Notes: a model not told the origin generated them from the sequence alone. A stretch of 9,659 bases of DNA from Pseudomonadota bacterium (GCA_023390695.1 JAEWCJ010000134.1:1-9659), one strand, 5' to 3'; numbered from the stretch's first letter, positions 1 to 6,846 are shown. A program made the numbers and translations.

Positions 1-201
1 GCCGACGAGCCGACCGGAAACCTCGATGAGACGACCGGCAAACAGGTGATCGATTTGCTGTTCGCCGGTCACCGGACCCGCGGAACAACTCTGGTGCTGG
101 TCACGCACGATCCCGGCCTCGCTGCGCGCTGCGACCGGGTCGTGCGGCTGCGTTCGGGCCGCCTCGACGACACGCCGACCAGCAAGGCAGCGCACGCATG
201 A
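1..201 (+). CDS. ABC transporter ATP-binding protein, C-terminal end (partial, YbbA/LolD-like)
   Basis: The reading frame is open from the first base and gives the last 66 residues of an ABC ATPase, ending in TGA. Seen: ADEPTGNLD at residues 1-9 is the end of Walker B with the catalytic Glu and the D-loop, and LVLVTHD carries the switch (H-loop) histidine. The short tail after the H-loop fits the MacB/LolD/YbbA class, whose members are about 220-240 residues long, so roughly 160-170 residues lie outside the window. The stop overlaps the next start by 4 bases (ATGA), implying translational coupling with the permease. Inference: it is the cytoplasmic motor that hydrolyses ATP to drive the FtsX-type permease encoded next. 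In related bacteria this pair often neighbours a TesA-type esterase; that gene would be to the left and cannot be seen. Confidence 0.93.
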   Translation, partial: ADEPTGNLDETTGKQVIDLLFAGHRTRGTTLVLVTHDPGLAARCDRVVRLRSGRLDDTPTSKAAHA

Positions 202-2762
202 GCGCCATCGAAACTCCGCGCCCACCGCGTTTCCTGCCGCTGCGTTTCGCTCTGCGTGAATTGCGCGGCGGACTTCGCGGCTTCTATGTGTTCATCGCCT
301 GCATCGCGCTCGGCGTCATGGCGATCGCCGGCGTCGGCTCCTTCTCCGAAAGCCTCTCCGGCGGACTTGTTCGCGAAGGCCGCACGATTCTGGGCGGCGA
401 TGTCGCATTCTCGCTGATCCAGCGCGAAGCCAGTGCCGATGAACGCGCCTTCCTGGCCAGCCGTGGGCGGCTCTCGACGGCGGCCACCATGCGCGCCATG
501 GCGCGCGCCACCGGCGAGCGGAACGCATTGGTCGAGGTCAAGGCAGTCGACGATGCCTATCCGCTTTACGGACAGGTCGCCTTCGATCCGATCATGCCGC
601 TCGGCGAGGCGCTGGCCGAACGCAACGGCGTGTTCGGCGCAGCCGCCGATCCGGCTTTGCTGGTGCGGCTGGATCTGAAACCCGGCGAACAGATCACCAT
701 CGGAAATGCCCGCATCGAAATTCGCGCCGCGATCCGGACCGAGCCCGACAAACTGGCCGGCGGCATCGGCTTCGGCCCGCGTCTGCTTCTGAGCGAGACG
801 GCTTTGCGCGCCACCGGCCTGCTGCAGCCGGGCAGCCTCGTGCGCTGGCATTATCGCCTGCGCCTTCCCGACAATGACGCCAGCGACGGGGCCACAAACG
901 CCTTGGTCGCTGCCGCTGAACGGCAATTGCCGGACGCCGGCTGGGATGTCCGCACCCGCAACAACGCCTCGCCGCAACTCGAACGCAATGTTGAACGCTT
1001 CACCCAATTCCTGACCCTGGTCGGTCTCACAGCCTTGCTGGTCGGCGGCGTCGGCGTGGCCAATGCCGTGAATGGGCATCTTGACCGCAAGCGCGACAGT
1101 ATTGCGGCTATGAAAGCGCTCGGCGCCACCGGCGGTCGCATCTTCTCGCTGTATCTGACGCAGGTGTTGCTGCTCTCGGCCGCCGGCGCGGTCATCGGTT
1201 TGGCGCTGGGCGCCGCGCTGCCCTTCATCATTGCGCATCTGTTCGGCGGCATTCTGCCGCTTCCGATCCAACCGGCACTGCAACCGGCCGAGCTCGGCCT
1301 AGCATTGCTGTACGGCCTGATGACCGCACTGGCTTTTGCCATGTGGCCGCTCGGCCGCGCGCACGACATCCCGGTATCGGCACTGTTTCGCGACGAAGTC
1401 GCGTCCGATCATCGCTGGCCGCGGAAAATCTATGTCGTGGCAACCGCTGGCGTCGCCATCCTGCTCGCCACGCTCGCCATTCTGCTCGCCTTCGATCGCC
1501 GCATCGCCGCGATTTTCGTCGCGTCCGCCGCCGTGACCTTTGTCGCCCTGCGTCTGATCGCGGGGCTCATCATGTGGATCGCGAGACGGTTGCCGCGCGC
1601 GCGGATCACCGTGCTGCGGCTTGCCATTGCGAACATCCACCGCACCGGCGCTCTCACTCCCACCGTCGTCCTGTCTTTGGGACTCGGCGTCGCTCTGCTC
1701 GTCACCGTCATTCAGATCGACGGCAATCTGAGCCGCCAGTTCGCCCAGGCGCTGCCCGACAAGTCGCCGGCCTTCTATTTCGTCGATATCCAGTCGGCCG
1801 ACGCCGAATCCTTCGATGCTTTCGTGAAGGCGCGCGCCGCCGACGCGACGCTCGAGCGCGTGCCGATGCTGCGCGGGCGCATTGTCGCCGCCAACGGCGT
1901 CAAGGCGGAAGAACTGAAAGCGCCGCCGAACGCCGCCTGGGTTCTGCAGAGCGACCGCGGCATCACCTATACCGGCACCGTCCCCGCTGGCTCGCGCGTG
2001 GTCGAAGGCACATGGTGGGGGCCGGACTATCAAGGGCCCCCGCTCCTGTCGTTCGAAAAGCGGGTGGCCGACGGCCTCGGGCTGAAAATCGGCGATCCTA
2101 TCACCGTGAATGTCCTCGGCCGCAACATCACCGCCACCATCGCCAATCTGCGGGAGGTCGACTGGCAGAATCTCGGCATCAACTTTGTCCTCGTCTATTC
2201 GCCCGGCGCATTTCGCGGTGCGCCGCATACGCACATTGCGACGCTGACCTACCCGCGCGAATCGACCCTGCAGGAGGAAACCGCCCTGCTGAAAGACATC
2301 GCCCGCGACTTTCCGTCGGTGACCACGGTGCGGGTCAAGGATGCCCTCGATGCGGTCGGTGCGGTGGTTTCGAATCTGATCTTGGCGATCCGCGGTGCCA
2401 GTGTGGTGACATTGCTGGCGGCGGCGCTGGTTCTGGCCGGCGCGCTGGCGGCCAGCCACCACAGCCGGGTCTATGACGCCGTCATCCTGAAAACGCTGGG
2501 CGCGACCCGCGCACGGCTGATTGCCGCTTACGGTCTCGAATATGCCTTGCTGGGCGCAGCTACCGCATTGTTCGGCGTCCTCGCCGGATCCCTGGCGGCG
2601 TGGATGGTGGTCAGCAAGGTCATGAATCTGACCTATGTCTGGCTGCCGGTGCCTGCCTTGATTGCGGCGGGCGCCGCCCTTGTTGTCACAATCGTGTTCG
2701 GATTGATCGGCACCTATGGAGCGCTCGGGCAAAAACCCGCAACGGTACTGAGGAACCTGTAG
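198..2762 (+). CDS. ABC transporter permease, FtsX/MacB superfamily, YbbP-like
   Basis: An 854-residue inner-membrane protein. The start ATG at 198 lies inside the ATGA overlap with the ATPase gene. Predicted layout: a cytoplasmic N-tail, TM1 at about 29-50, a periplasmic domain at about 51-265, a first FtsX module at about 267-398 (three TM segments), further TM segments near 411-431, 437-460 and 485-506, a second periplasmic domain at about 507-725, and a second FtsX module at about 730-854 (three TM segments). Each module shows the family's cytoplasmic motif after its first helix (MKALGAT near 305-311 and LKTLGAT near 764-770), and the protein ends with a PATVLRNL tail like other FtsX permeases. 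Ten TM segments and two large periplasmic domains match the YbbP type rather than LolC/E (four TM). Family knowledge: such mechanotransmission transporters move or extract hydrophobic molecules at the outer face of the inner membrane. The substrate here is unknown. No frameshift or missing part is seen. Confidence 0.93.
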   Translation: MSAIETPRPPRFLPLRFALRELRGGLRGFYVFIACIALGVMAIAGVGSFSESLSGGLVREGRTILGGDVAFSLIQREASADERAFLASRGRLSTAATMRAMARATGERNALVEVKAVDDAYPLYGQVAFDPIMPLGEALAERNGVFGAAADPALLVRLDLKPGEQITIGNARIEIRAAIRTEPDKLAGGIGFGPRLLLSETALRATGLLQPGSLVRWHYRLRLPDNDASDGATNALVAAAERQLPDAGWDVRTRNNASPQLERNVERFTQFLTLVGLTALLVGGVGVANAVNGHLDRKRDSIAAMKALGATGGRIFSLYLTQVLLLSAAGAVIGLALGAALPFIIAHLFGGILPLPIQPALQPAELGLALLYGLMTALAFAMWPLGRAHDIPVSALFRDEVASDHRWPRKIYVVATAGVAILLATLAILLAFDRRIAAIFVASAAVTFVALRLIAGLIMWIARRLPRARITVLRLAIANIHRTGALTPTVVLSLGLGVALLVTVIQIDGNLSRQFAQALPDKSPAFYFVDIQSADAESFDAFVKARAADATLERVPMLRGRIVAANGVKAEELKAPPNAAWVLQSDRGITYTGTVPAGSRVVEGTWWGPDYQGPPLLSFEKRVADGLGLKIGDPITVNVLGRNITATIANLREVDWQNLGINFVLVYSPGAFRGAPHTHIATLTYPRESTLQEETALLKDIARDFPSVTTVRVKDALDAVGAVVSNLILAIRGASVVTLLAAALVLAGALAASHHSRVYDAVILKTLGATRARLIAAYGLEYALLGAATALFGVLAGSLAAWMVVSKVMNLTYVWLPVPALIAAGAALVVTIVFGLIGTYGALGQKPATVLRNL

Positions 2763-2846
2763 AATTTGCGACATTCAGCCGCGCGGCCGGTGCGACACTG
2801 CGACGTTCGGGCTGGATTATTTTTACCGTAATCGCGTGTAACGTTC

Positions 2847-2875
2847 TTCGCAACGTCCCGGATATGACCTATAGC
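2847..2875 (+). promoter_or_regulatory. Candidate sigma70-type promoter of the first BI-1 gene
   Basis: TTCGCA (2847-2852), a 17-base spacer and TATAGC (2870-2875) each match the housekeeping consensus at four of six positions. Transcription would begin near 2882, about 45 bases before the ATG at 2927. The region between the permease stop and this gene is 164 bases long and less GC-rich than the genes. Assigned by eye only. Confidence 0.3.
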
Positions 2876-2926
2876 GGCGCGTCCGGGTTGTTTGGGCGAC
2901 AACAATTCAAAAACAGGAGTTCGGCG

Positions 2927-3748
2927 ATGTCGGACTTGAATCGTGATGCAATGATCAACCGTTACGGCCGCGCGGCCGGCACCGCCACGGCGGATGTCGA
3001 TCAGGGCCTGCGGGCCTACATGCTTCACATCTACAATTACATGGTGCTCGGGCTTGCGATCACCGGCTTCGCCGCGCTTGGCATTTACATGCTGTCGATG
3101 ACGGGAGACGTGTCGGCCGCCGCCAAGGTCCTGCGCAACGGCGTCGAGGTCCCCGCGCAGATTCGCGGCGGCGTGTTCCTGACCCCGCTCGGCTATGCGC
3201 TGTTCGCCAGCCCGCTGAAATGGGCCGTGATCCTGGCGCCGCTTGCCATGGTGTTCGTGCTGAGCTTTGGCATCCAGCGCCTGCGCCCGCAAGTTGCCCA
3301 ACTGCTGTTCTGGGGCTTCTCGGCGCTGATCGGGCTTTCGCTGGCCTCGATCTTCATGGTCTACACCCAGACCTCGATCGTGCGGGTGTTCTTCATCACC
3401 GCCGCTTCGTTCGGGGCACTGAGCCTGTGGGGTTACACCACCCAGCGCGATCTGTCCGGCATGGGCTCGTTCCTGATCATGGGCCTGTTCGGCGTGATCA
3501 TCGCCATGCTGGTCAATCTGTTCCTGCAGAGCTCGGCGCTGCAGTTCATCGTGTCGGTGGTCGGCGTGCTGGTCTTTGCCGGACTGACCGCCTACGACAC
3601 CCAGCGCCTGAAAAGCGAGTATATGTACGGCGCCCTGGACGGCGAAACCGCCGAGCGCTCCGCCATCATGGGCGCCCTGTCGCTGTATCTGAACTTCATC
3701 AACCTGTTCACCCTGCTTCTGCAATTGCTGGGGCAGCGTGAGGAATAG
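2927..3748 (+). CDS. Bax inhibitor-1 (BI-1/YccA/YetJ) family membrane protein, paralog 1
   Basis: A 273-residue protein of the TMBIM/BI-1 family. The start at 2927 was chosen because AGGAG lies 7 bases upstream and because the downstream paralog begins with the same MSD pattern; the frame stays open further upstream, but that part has no family similarity. Seven TM segments are predicted at about 36-56, 97-117, 124-145, 152-170, 181-201, 206-224 and 247-268. Family signatures seen: GYTTQRDLS at 169-177, TAYDTQ at 221-226 and LYLNFINLF at 253-261. Family knowledge: the Bacillus member YetJ is a pH-sensitive calcium leak channel gated by an aspartate pair in its last two helices. Here the first (D224) is present but the second is Asn (N256). 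Compared with its neighbour it carries about 18 more hydrophilic residues between TM1 and TM2 (around 58-82). It probably forms its own transcription unit. The physiological role in this organism is unknown. Confidence 0.93.
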   Translation: MSDLNRDAMINRYGRAAGTATADVDQGLRAYMLHIYNYMVLGLAITGFAALGIYMLSMTGDVSAAAKVLRNGVEVPAQIRGGVFLTPLGYALFASPLKWAVILAPLAMVFVLSFGIQRLRPQVAQLLFWGFSALIGLSLASIFMVYTQTSIVRVFFITAASFGALSLWGYTTQRDLSGMGSFLIMGLFGVIIAMLVNLFLQSSALQFIVSVVGVLVFAGLTAYDTQRLKSEYMYGALDGETAERSAIMGALSLYLNFINLFTLLLQLLGQREE

Positions 3749-3773
3749 GCCGCTACAGGTAGGCCGCGAATTG

Positions 3774-3801
3774 AAAAGCCCCGGCTCGTCCGGGGCTTTT
3801 T
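3774..3801 (+). terminator. Intrinsic terminator after BI-1 paralog 1
   Basis: A perfect 11-bp stem, AAAAGCCCCGG (3774-3784) and CCGGGGCTTTT (3790-3800), closes a 5-base loop CTCGT. The T-run (3797-3801) begins in the stem and the DNA just after it is T-rich. It lies 26 bases after the stop codon and separates the two paralogs into different transcripts. The A-run on the other side could make it work in both directions, but no leftward gene is present. Confidence 0.9.
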
Positions 3802-3952
3802 GTTTAACATGACGGCTTGAATATCCCCCTCCGGGGAACCCGGCGCTGGAAAATCGCCTGGTCCATATCTACATTTCCGCCATCGGCAACCGGGCCGTCC
3901 GTCCCGGGCTGAACTGATCCGGCAGCGTCCGGGGCTTGGAGAGGAAACTTCG

Positions 3953-4714
3953 ATGTCTGACTTTGACCGGAATGTCGCGGCCGCTCGCAGCGGCTATGCC
4001 GACCGCGCCGCCGCCATCGACGCCGGCCTGCGCGCGCACATGATCCGCGTCTACAATTACATGGCGGCGGCAGTGGCGCTCACCGGCGTTGTCGCCTTTT
4101 TCACCTTCCAGCTCTCGGCCGTCACCAACGAGGCCGGCGCGATCGTCGGGCTGACCCCGCTCGGACAGGCGCTGTTCGGAAGCTGGCTGATGTGGGTGGT
4201 GATGCTCGCGCCGCTGGCATTGGTCTTCTTCCTCAGCTTCCGCATCCACACGCTGGAGGCCGGTACCGCGCGCCTGCTGTTCTTCGTCTATGCTGGCATC
4301 CTCGGCATCTCGCTGGCGACGATCTTCCTCGCCTTCACGGCGACGTCGATCACGCGCGTGTTCTTCATCTCGGCGGCCGCCTTCGGCGCGTTGAGCCTGT
4401 ACGGTTACACGACACAGCGCGATTTGTCGGCCTTTGGCTCGTTCCTGATCATGGGTCTGTTCGGCGTCATCATCGCGATGCTGGTCAACCTGTTCCTGCA
4501 GAGCTCGGCGCTGGAATTCGCCATCTCGGTCGTCGGCGTGCTGGTCTTTGCCGGCCTCACCGCCTGGGACACCCAGAAGATCAAGGAGATGTACAGCGCC
4601 TCCGATGACGGCACCGTCGCCGGCCGCAAGGCGGTGATGGGCGCCTTGGCGCTCTACCTCGACTTCATCAACCTGTTCCTGATGCTGCTGCGGCTCTTCG
4701 GCGACCGCCGCTGA
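3953..4714 (+). CDS. Bax inhibitor-1 (BI-1/YccA/YetJ) family membrane protein, paralog 2
   Basis: A 253-residue seven-helix BI-1/TMBIM protein, 204 bases downstream of paralog 1 and in the same direction. The start at 3953 is supported by a GGAGAGGA ribosome-binding sequence ending 7 bases before ATG. TM segments are predicted at about 36-54, 79-97, 106-127, 134-150, 163-183, 189-206 and 228-249. It has both acidic positions of the YetJ-type pH latch: D206 in TAWDTQ and D237 in LYLDFINLF. Its C-terminal half is nearly identical to paralog 1 (52 of 58 residues between GYTTQRDLS and DTQ), while the N-terminal half is much more diverged and has a shorter TM1-TM2 loop. Family knowledge suggests a calcium or proton-linked leak channel or a membrane-stress role; which applies here is not shown by sequence. 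It ends at its own terminator. Confidence 0.93.
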   Translation: MSDFDRNVAAARSGYADRAAAIDAGLRAHMIRVYNYMAAAVALTGVVAFFTFQLSAVTNEAGAIVGLTPLGQALFGSWLMWVVMLAPLALVFFLSFRIHTLEAGTARLLFFVYAGILGISLATIFLAFTATSITRVFFISAAAFGALSLYGYTTQRDLSAFGSFLIMGLFGVIIAMLVNLFLQSSALEFAISVVGVLVFAGLTAWDTQKIKEMYSASDDGTVAGRKAVMGALALYLDFINLFLMLLRLFGDRR

Positions 4715-4737
4715 TTCGCTGCCGATCCACCGCTTGG

Positions 4738-4765
4738 AACGCCCCGGTAACGCCGGGGCGTTTTT
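4738..4765 (+). terminator. Intrinsic terminator after BI-1 paralog 2
   Basis: A perfect 10-bp stem AACGCCCCGG (4738-4747) and CCGGGGCGTT (4753-4762) with loop TAACG is followed by a T-run (4761-4765) and further T-rich DNA. It starts 23 bases after the stop codon. The stem core is the same as in the terminator after paralog 1. Confidence 0.9.
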
Positions 4766-4811
4766 CTTTGCTAGACTGGCGCGGTTTCTTCGCCACCCAA
4801 GCCAGCATCCC

Positions 4812-5339
4812 ATGACGATCCCGATCCGGCCGGCGACTGCGGCCGACATTCCCGCCATCACCGCCATTTACGCCCATGCCGTCCGGCACGGCACCGCCTC
4901 GTTCGAGATCGAAGCGCCGGACGAGACCGAAATGGCGCGCCGTCAAGCCGTCCTGCTGGCAGGAGGATATCCTTACCTGGTCGCCGAAAACGGCTCCCAT
5001 ATTGCCGGTTACGCCTATGCCGGTCCCTACCGGGCCCGTCTGGCCTATCGCTGGAGCGTGGAGGACAGCGTTTACGTCGATCCAAACAGTCATCGCCGCG
5101 GCGTTGGGCGGGCTCTGCTGGAACGCCTTATCGCGGAAGCGACGCAGCGCAGTTTTCGGCAGATGATCGCCGTCATCGGCGATTCCGCCCAGACCTCATC
5201 GATCGAGCTGCACCGGACGCTCGGCTTCCGCACGATCGGCACCATCGAGAATGTCGGCTATAAATTCGACCGCTGGCTCGACACCGTTCTCATGCAGCGC
5301 GACCTGGGGCCGGGGGCGGCCACCCGACCGCTCTCCTAG
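4812..5339 (+). CDS. GNAT N-acetyltransferase, phosphinothricin/methionine-sulfoximine acetyltransferase-like
   Basis: A 175-residue single-domain cytoplasmic enzyme expected to move an acetyl group from acetyl-CoA to an amino group. The start at 4812 gives the family N-terminus (IRPATAADIPAI); an in-frame TTG at 4734 lies inside the preceding terminator stem and is rejected. Seen: acetyl-CoA motif A, SVYVDP at 86-91 and RRGVGR at 95-100; AVIGD at 120-124; LHRTLGF at 133-139; and the PAT hallmark VGYKFDRWLD at 148-157. Glu84 in WSVED and His133 align with residues near the active site of Bar/PAT enzymes. At residue 127 it has Gln in a loop where relatives often have Asn. Family knowledge: chromosomal members acetylate methionine sulfone or sulfoximine and glufosinate-like glutamine-synthetase inhibitors. 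Substrate assignment here is inference. No strong ribosome-binding sequence is visible. It converges with the DUF2794 gene, overlapping it by 4 bases. Confidence 0.9.
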   Translation: MTIPIRPATAADIPAITAIYAHAVRHGTASFEIEAPDETEMARRQAVLLAGGYPYLVAENGSHIAGYAYAGPYRARLAYRWSVEDSVYVDPNSHRRGVGRALLERLIAEATQRSFRQMIAVIGDSAQTSSIELHRTLGFRTIGTIENVGYKFDRWLDTVLMQRDLGPGAATRPLS

Positions 5340-5713
5340 TTCGTTACCAGGCTCAGCGATTTGTCGAGCACGCGCAAAACCCGGTCGAGTTCGTGACCGC
5401 GCCGCATGATCAGCCCCGTCGCCGAGATCACGCTGTAGGCGCCCTGACGGCGCGCCAGTTTCGGATCTTTCTCGATGCGGTAGATGGGCACTTCCGAGGA
5501 GCGCCTGAAGATCGAGAACACGGCACGGTCCTTGAGAAAATCTATGGCGTAATCCCGCCATTCACCTGCGGCGACCATCCGTCCATACAGCCGCAAGATC
5601 CGGTCCAGCTCAAGCCTGTTGAATGTCACCCGATCTGCGGGAACGGGCCGAGGACCCGAGGCCTCGGCCCCGCGAAGCGCGCTGGGCTCAGTCTCGCCGG
5701 GCGTAAAATTCAT
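5336..5713 (-). CDS. DUF2794 family protein (conserved alphaproteobacterial, function unknown)
   Basis: A 125-residue soluble protein with no signal peptide or membrane segment. It is recognised by the family block RILRLYGRMVAAGEWRDYAI (about residues 39-58), followed by FLKDRAVFSIFRR, PIYRIEK, QGAYSVISATGLI and a C-terminal LDRVLRVLDK. The first 28 residues are variable and rich in Glu, Pro and Ala. The ATG at 5713-5711 is fixed by a full AGGAGG 6 bases upstream. The pattern of charged residues and the compact beta/alpha layout suggest a small cytoplasmic binding or regulatory protein, but no biochemical function is known to me. It is transcribed alone, leftward, from the 5714-6087 gap, and its stop codon shares a CTAG with that of the acetyltransferase gene. 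No terminator of its own is seen; its transcript may run antisense into the acetyltransferase gene. Confidence 0.9.
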   Translation of the reverse strand: MNFTPGETEPSALRGAEASGPRPVPADRVTFNRLELDRILRLYGRMVAAGEWRDYAIDFLKDRAVFSIFRRSSEVPIYRIEKDPKLARRQGAYSVISATGLIMRRGHELDRVLRVLDKSLSLVTN

Positions 5714-5924
5714 ACGGCGCCTCCTATATCCAAATGCATGATCGCCCTGACGGACAGCGACCGCAAGCGCATCACGTCACAATCCGCAAAAGGTTAAAAA
5801 TTTCAAGGAAATCGCAAGGCAGGCTTCCAGGCGGTCAGCCCTCACGCCTTCGTTAGGCGAAACATAATAAGGCCCAATTTCGGTCCCGCGCTTGCCCCTA
5901 TGCCCTGCAAAATAGACCACTTAA
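5714..5924. other. Gene-free stretch upstream of the DUF2794 gene
   Basis: No convincing coding frame is present on either strand. The stretch must hold the - strand promoter of the DUF2794 gene. A TTGAAA on the - strand within the AT-rich island at about 5789-5806 is a possible -35 element, but no good -10 follows, so I make no promoter call. A small hairpin (CGCCT 5845-5849, AGGCG 5855-5859) and a -10-like CATAAT (5863-5868, + strand) lie upstream of the small-RNA candidate; no matching -35 is seen. Confidence 0.5.
5720..5725 (-). promoter_or_regulatory. Perfect Shine-Dalgarno sequence of the DUF2794 gene
   Basis: The - strand reads AGGAGG here, 6 bases before the ATG at 5713. This is the strongest ribosome-binding sequence in the window. 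It settles the start codon and suggests efficient translation. Confidence 0.85.
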
Positions 5925-6053
5925 GGCCCGGTCCGGAGAGTTCCGGATTCCTCAGCCCCCCAGCCCCCCGGGGCTCATACGGACCGGGCCAAAGTTCCGA
6001 GTACGGTTCAATCCCCCAATGCTTCGGGCCGGCTTTTGCCGGCCCTATTTTTT
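5925..6053 (+). ncRNA. Candidate small RNA with C-rich hairpin and intrinsic terminator
   Basis: A perfect 11-bp stem pairs GGCCCGGTCCG (5925-5935) with CGGACCGGGCC (5980-5990). The enclosed 44 bases hold a small CCGGA/TCCGG hairpin and a C-rich arm in which CAGCCCCC occurs twice. About 35 bases of little structure (5991-6025) follow, then an intrinsic terminator oriented rightward (6026-6053). No + strand gene ends nearby (both flanking genes are on -), so the terminator needs a + strand transcript starting inside this gap. The architecture of hairpin, open segment and terminator is typical of bacterial small regulatory RNAs, and C-rich loops can pair with Shine-Dalgarno regions. I do not recognise a named family, and the 5' end and promoter are uncertain. 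Confidence 0.4.
6026..6053 (+). terminator. Rightward intrinsic terminator without an upstream + strand gene
   Basis: Stem GGGCCGGC (6026-6033) and GCCGGCCC (6038-6045) with loop TTTT is followed by TA and six Ts (6048-6053). The opposite side has no A-run, so it would not end the leftward DUF1223 transcript in the usual way. It therefore implies a rightward transcript from the gap upstream. Confidence 0.8.
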
Positions 6054-6087
6054 GGCTGCATATGCATACGAAGCCAATGGCCGTGCC

Positions 6088-6846
6088 CTAGCGCAGGCTC
6101 GCGAAGCCGGCGCCCAGCATCGGGCCGGGACTGTCGGACGTGCCGCTTTGAATGATCGCGGCGGCGGCATCGACTCCATCCGCTTTGATGTCGGCAAGCG
6201 GGACGGTCCAGCTTGCTGCCTTGCCCGTCCAGTCTCCGATCTTCACCCACCGGCGGCTCACGTTGTGATAGGTGACCGAGCGGCCGTTATTTTCTCCGCG
6301 GCCAATGATGACCGGAACCGCCTGCGAGATTGCGCAGAGCCAGACTTCGCCTTTGCTCTGATCGCTGCCGCCGGCAGCGACACTCACGGTGAGCTTGTCG
6401 CCGCCTGCCGCTATGGACACGGGCGCGATCATCGCTGCGCTCGTCTGCGCAATGGCCTGTTCGATGGCGTCCTTGTCGCTTCCGACAACGGCCTGCATGC
6501 CGTTCACCACCGCCTGCGGCGTCGCGACCTCACGATCCCCGCGCTGGCGCGCATATGAGCGCTGACGCGCCGAATGACGCGAATCGGCCAGCGTGTCCTT
6601 CCAGCCGAGATAATCCCAGTAATCGACAGGCAACGTCACCGCGACGATCGACGGATTCTTTGCGAGTTCGCCGAGAAGCTTGTCGGCCGGCGGACAGGAC
6701 GAACAGTTCTGGCTTGTGAATAACTCGACAACCGCCCGGACTTCCCCGCCCAGCGCATGTCCCGACAGCATGCCGAGCCACGCCGCGCACGCGGCTGATG
6801 CAAAAAACGCTGCCCACAATGGGCGATGTCCCGCGTCAATTGCCAT
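6088..6846 (-). CDS. DUF1223 family secreted thioredoxin-like protein
   Basis: A 252-residue exported protein. The start at 6846 gives a normal signal peptide: a short n-region with His and Arg, a hydrophobic stretch LWAAFFASAACAAWLGM (about 10-26), and a likely cleavage near HALG/GE (about 33). An in-frame GTG at 6909 lies inside a hairpin and would bury the signal peptide, so it is rejected. The family block VVELFTSQNCSSCPPAD (39-55) carries a thioredoxin-like CSSC (C48, C51); PVDYWDYLGWKD follows, and TPQAVVNG (109-116) includes the probable cis-proline next to a redox site. The second half is a beta-rich region typical of DUF1223. The usual family motif has Gly before the first Cys; here it is Asn. 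Inference: a periplasmic thiol-disulfide or metal-handling protein. Its position just downstream of acnA on the same strand could mean read-through, but 151 bases with a possible promoter separate them. Confidence 0.88.
   Translation of the reverse strand: MAIDAGHRPLWAAFFASAACAAWLGMLSGHALGGEVRAVVELFTSQNCSSCPPADKLLGELAKNPSIVAVTLPVDYWDYLGWKDTLADSRHSARQRSYARQRGDREVATPQAVVNGMQAVVGSDKDAIEQAIAQTSAAMIAPVSIAAGGDKLTVSVAAGGSDQSKGEVWLCAISQAVPVIIGRGENNGRSVTYHNVSRRWVKIGDWTGKAASWTVPLADIKADGVDAAAAIIQSGTSDSPGPMLGAGFASLR

Noticed and set aside
69..1283. 404-residue open frame on the - strand
   Set aside because: It is antisense to the ABC permease, rich in Arg, Gly, Ala and Gln with no family motif; a by-product of GC-rich codon use.
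1299..2774. 491-residue open frame on the - strand
   Set aside because: Shadow of the permease gene; low-complexity Arg/Gln/Asp-rich composition and no recognisable domain.
2600..2926. In-frame 109-residue N-terminal extension of BI-1 paralog 1
   Set aside because: It overlaps the permease end in another frame, has no family similarity, and a good AGGAG precedes the ATG at 2927.
2714..3724. 336-residue open frame on the - strand
   Set aside because: Antisense to BI-1 paralog 1; its His/Gln/Glu-rich composition is what codons for a hydrophobic membrane protein give on the other strand.
3817..3871. CTTGAA and CCATATCTA upstream of BI-1 paralog 2 as a heat-shock (RpoH) promoter
   Set aside because: The spacing of about 40 bases is far too long for a -35/-10 pair.
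4734..4811. In-frame TTG start extending the acetyltransferase by 26 residues
   Set aside because: The TTG lies at the edge of the intrinsic terminator stem, and the extension would be translated through it; ATG 4812 matches the family start.
3869..4867. 332-residue open frame on the - strand
   Set aside because: Antisense to BI-1 paralog 2 with the same artefactual composition; it crosses a terminator.
6005..6015. tRNA T-loop-like GGTTCAATCCC
   Set aside because: No matching T-stem, acceptor stem or anticodon arm around it; also no tmRNA tag sequence nearby.
5899..6091. Small + strand reading frame (63 residues) across the intergenic hairpin
   Set aside because: Pro/Gly-rich with no ribosome-binding sequence, and it runs through the terminator stem.
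6019..6558. 179-residue open frame on the + strand
   Set aside because: Overlaps the well-supported DUF1223 gene on the other strand and begins before a terminator hairpin.
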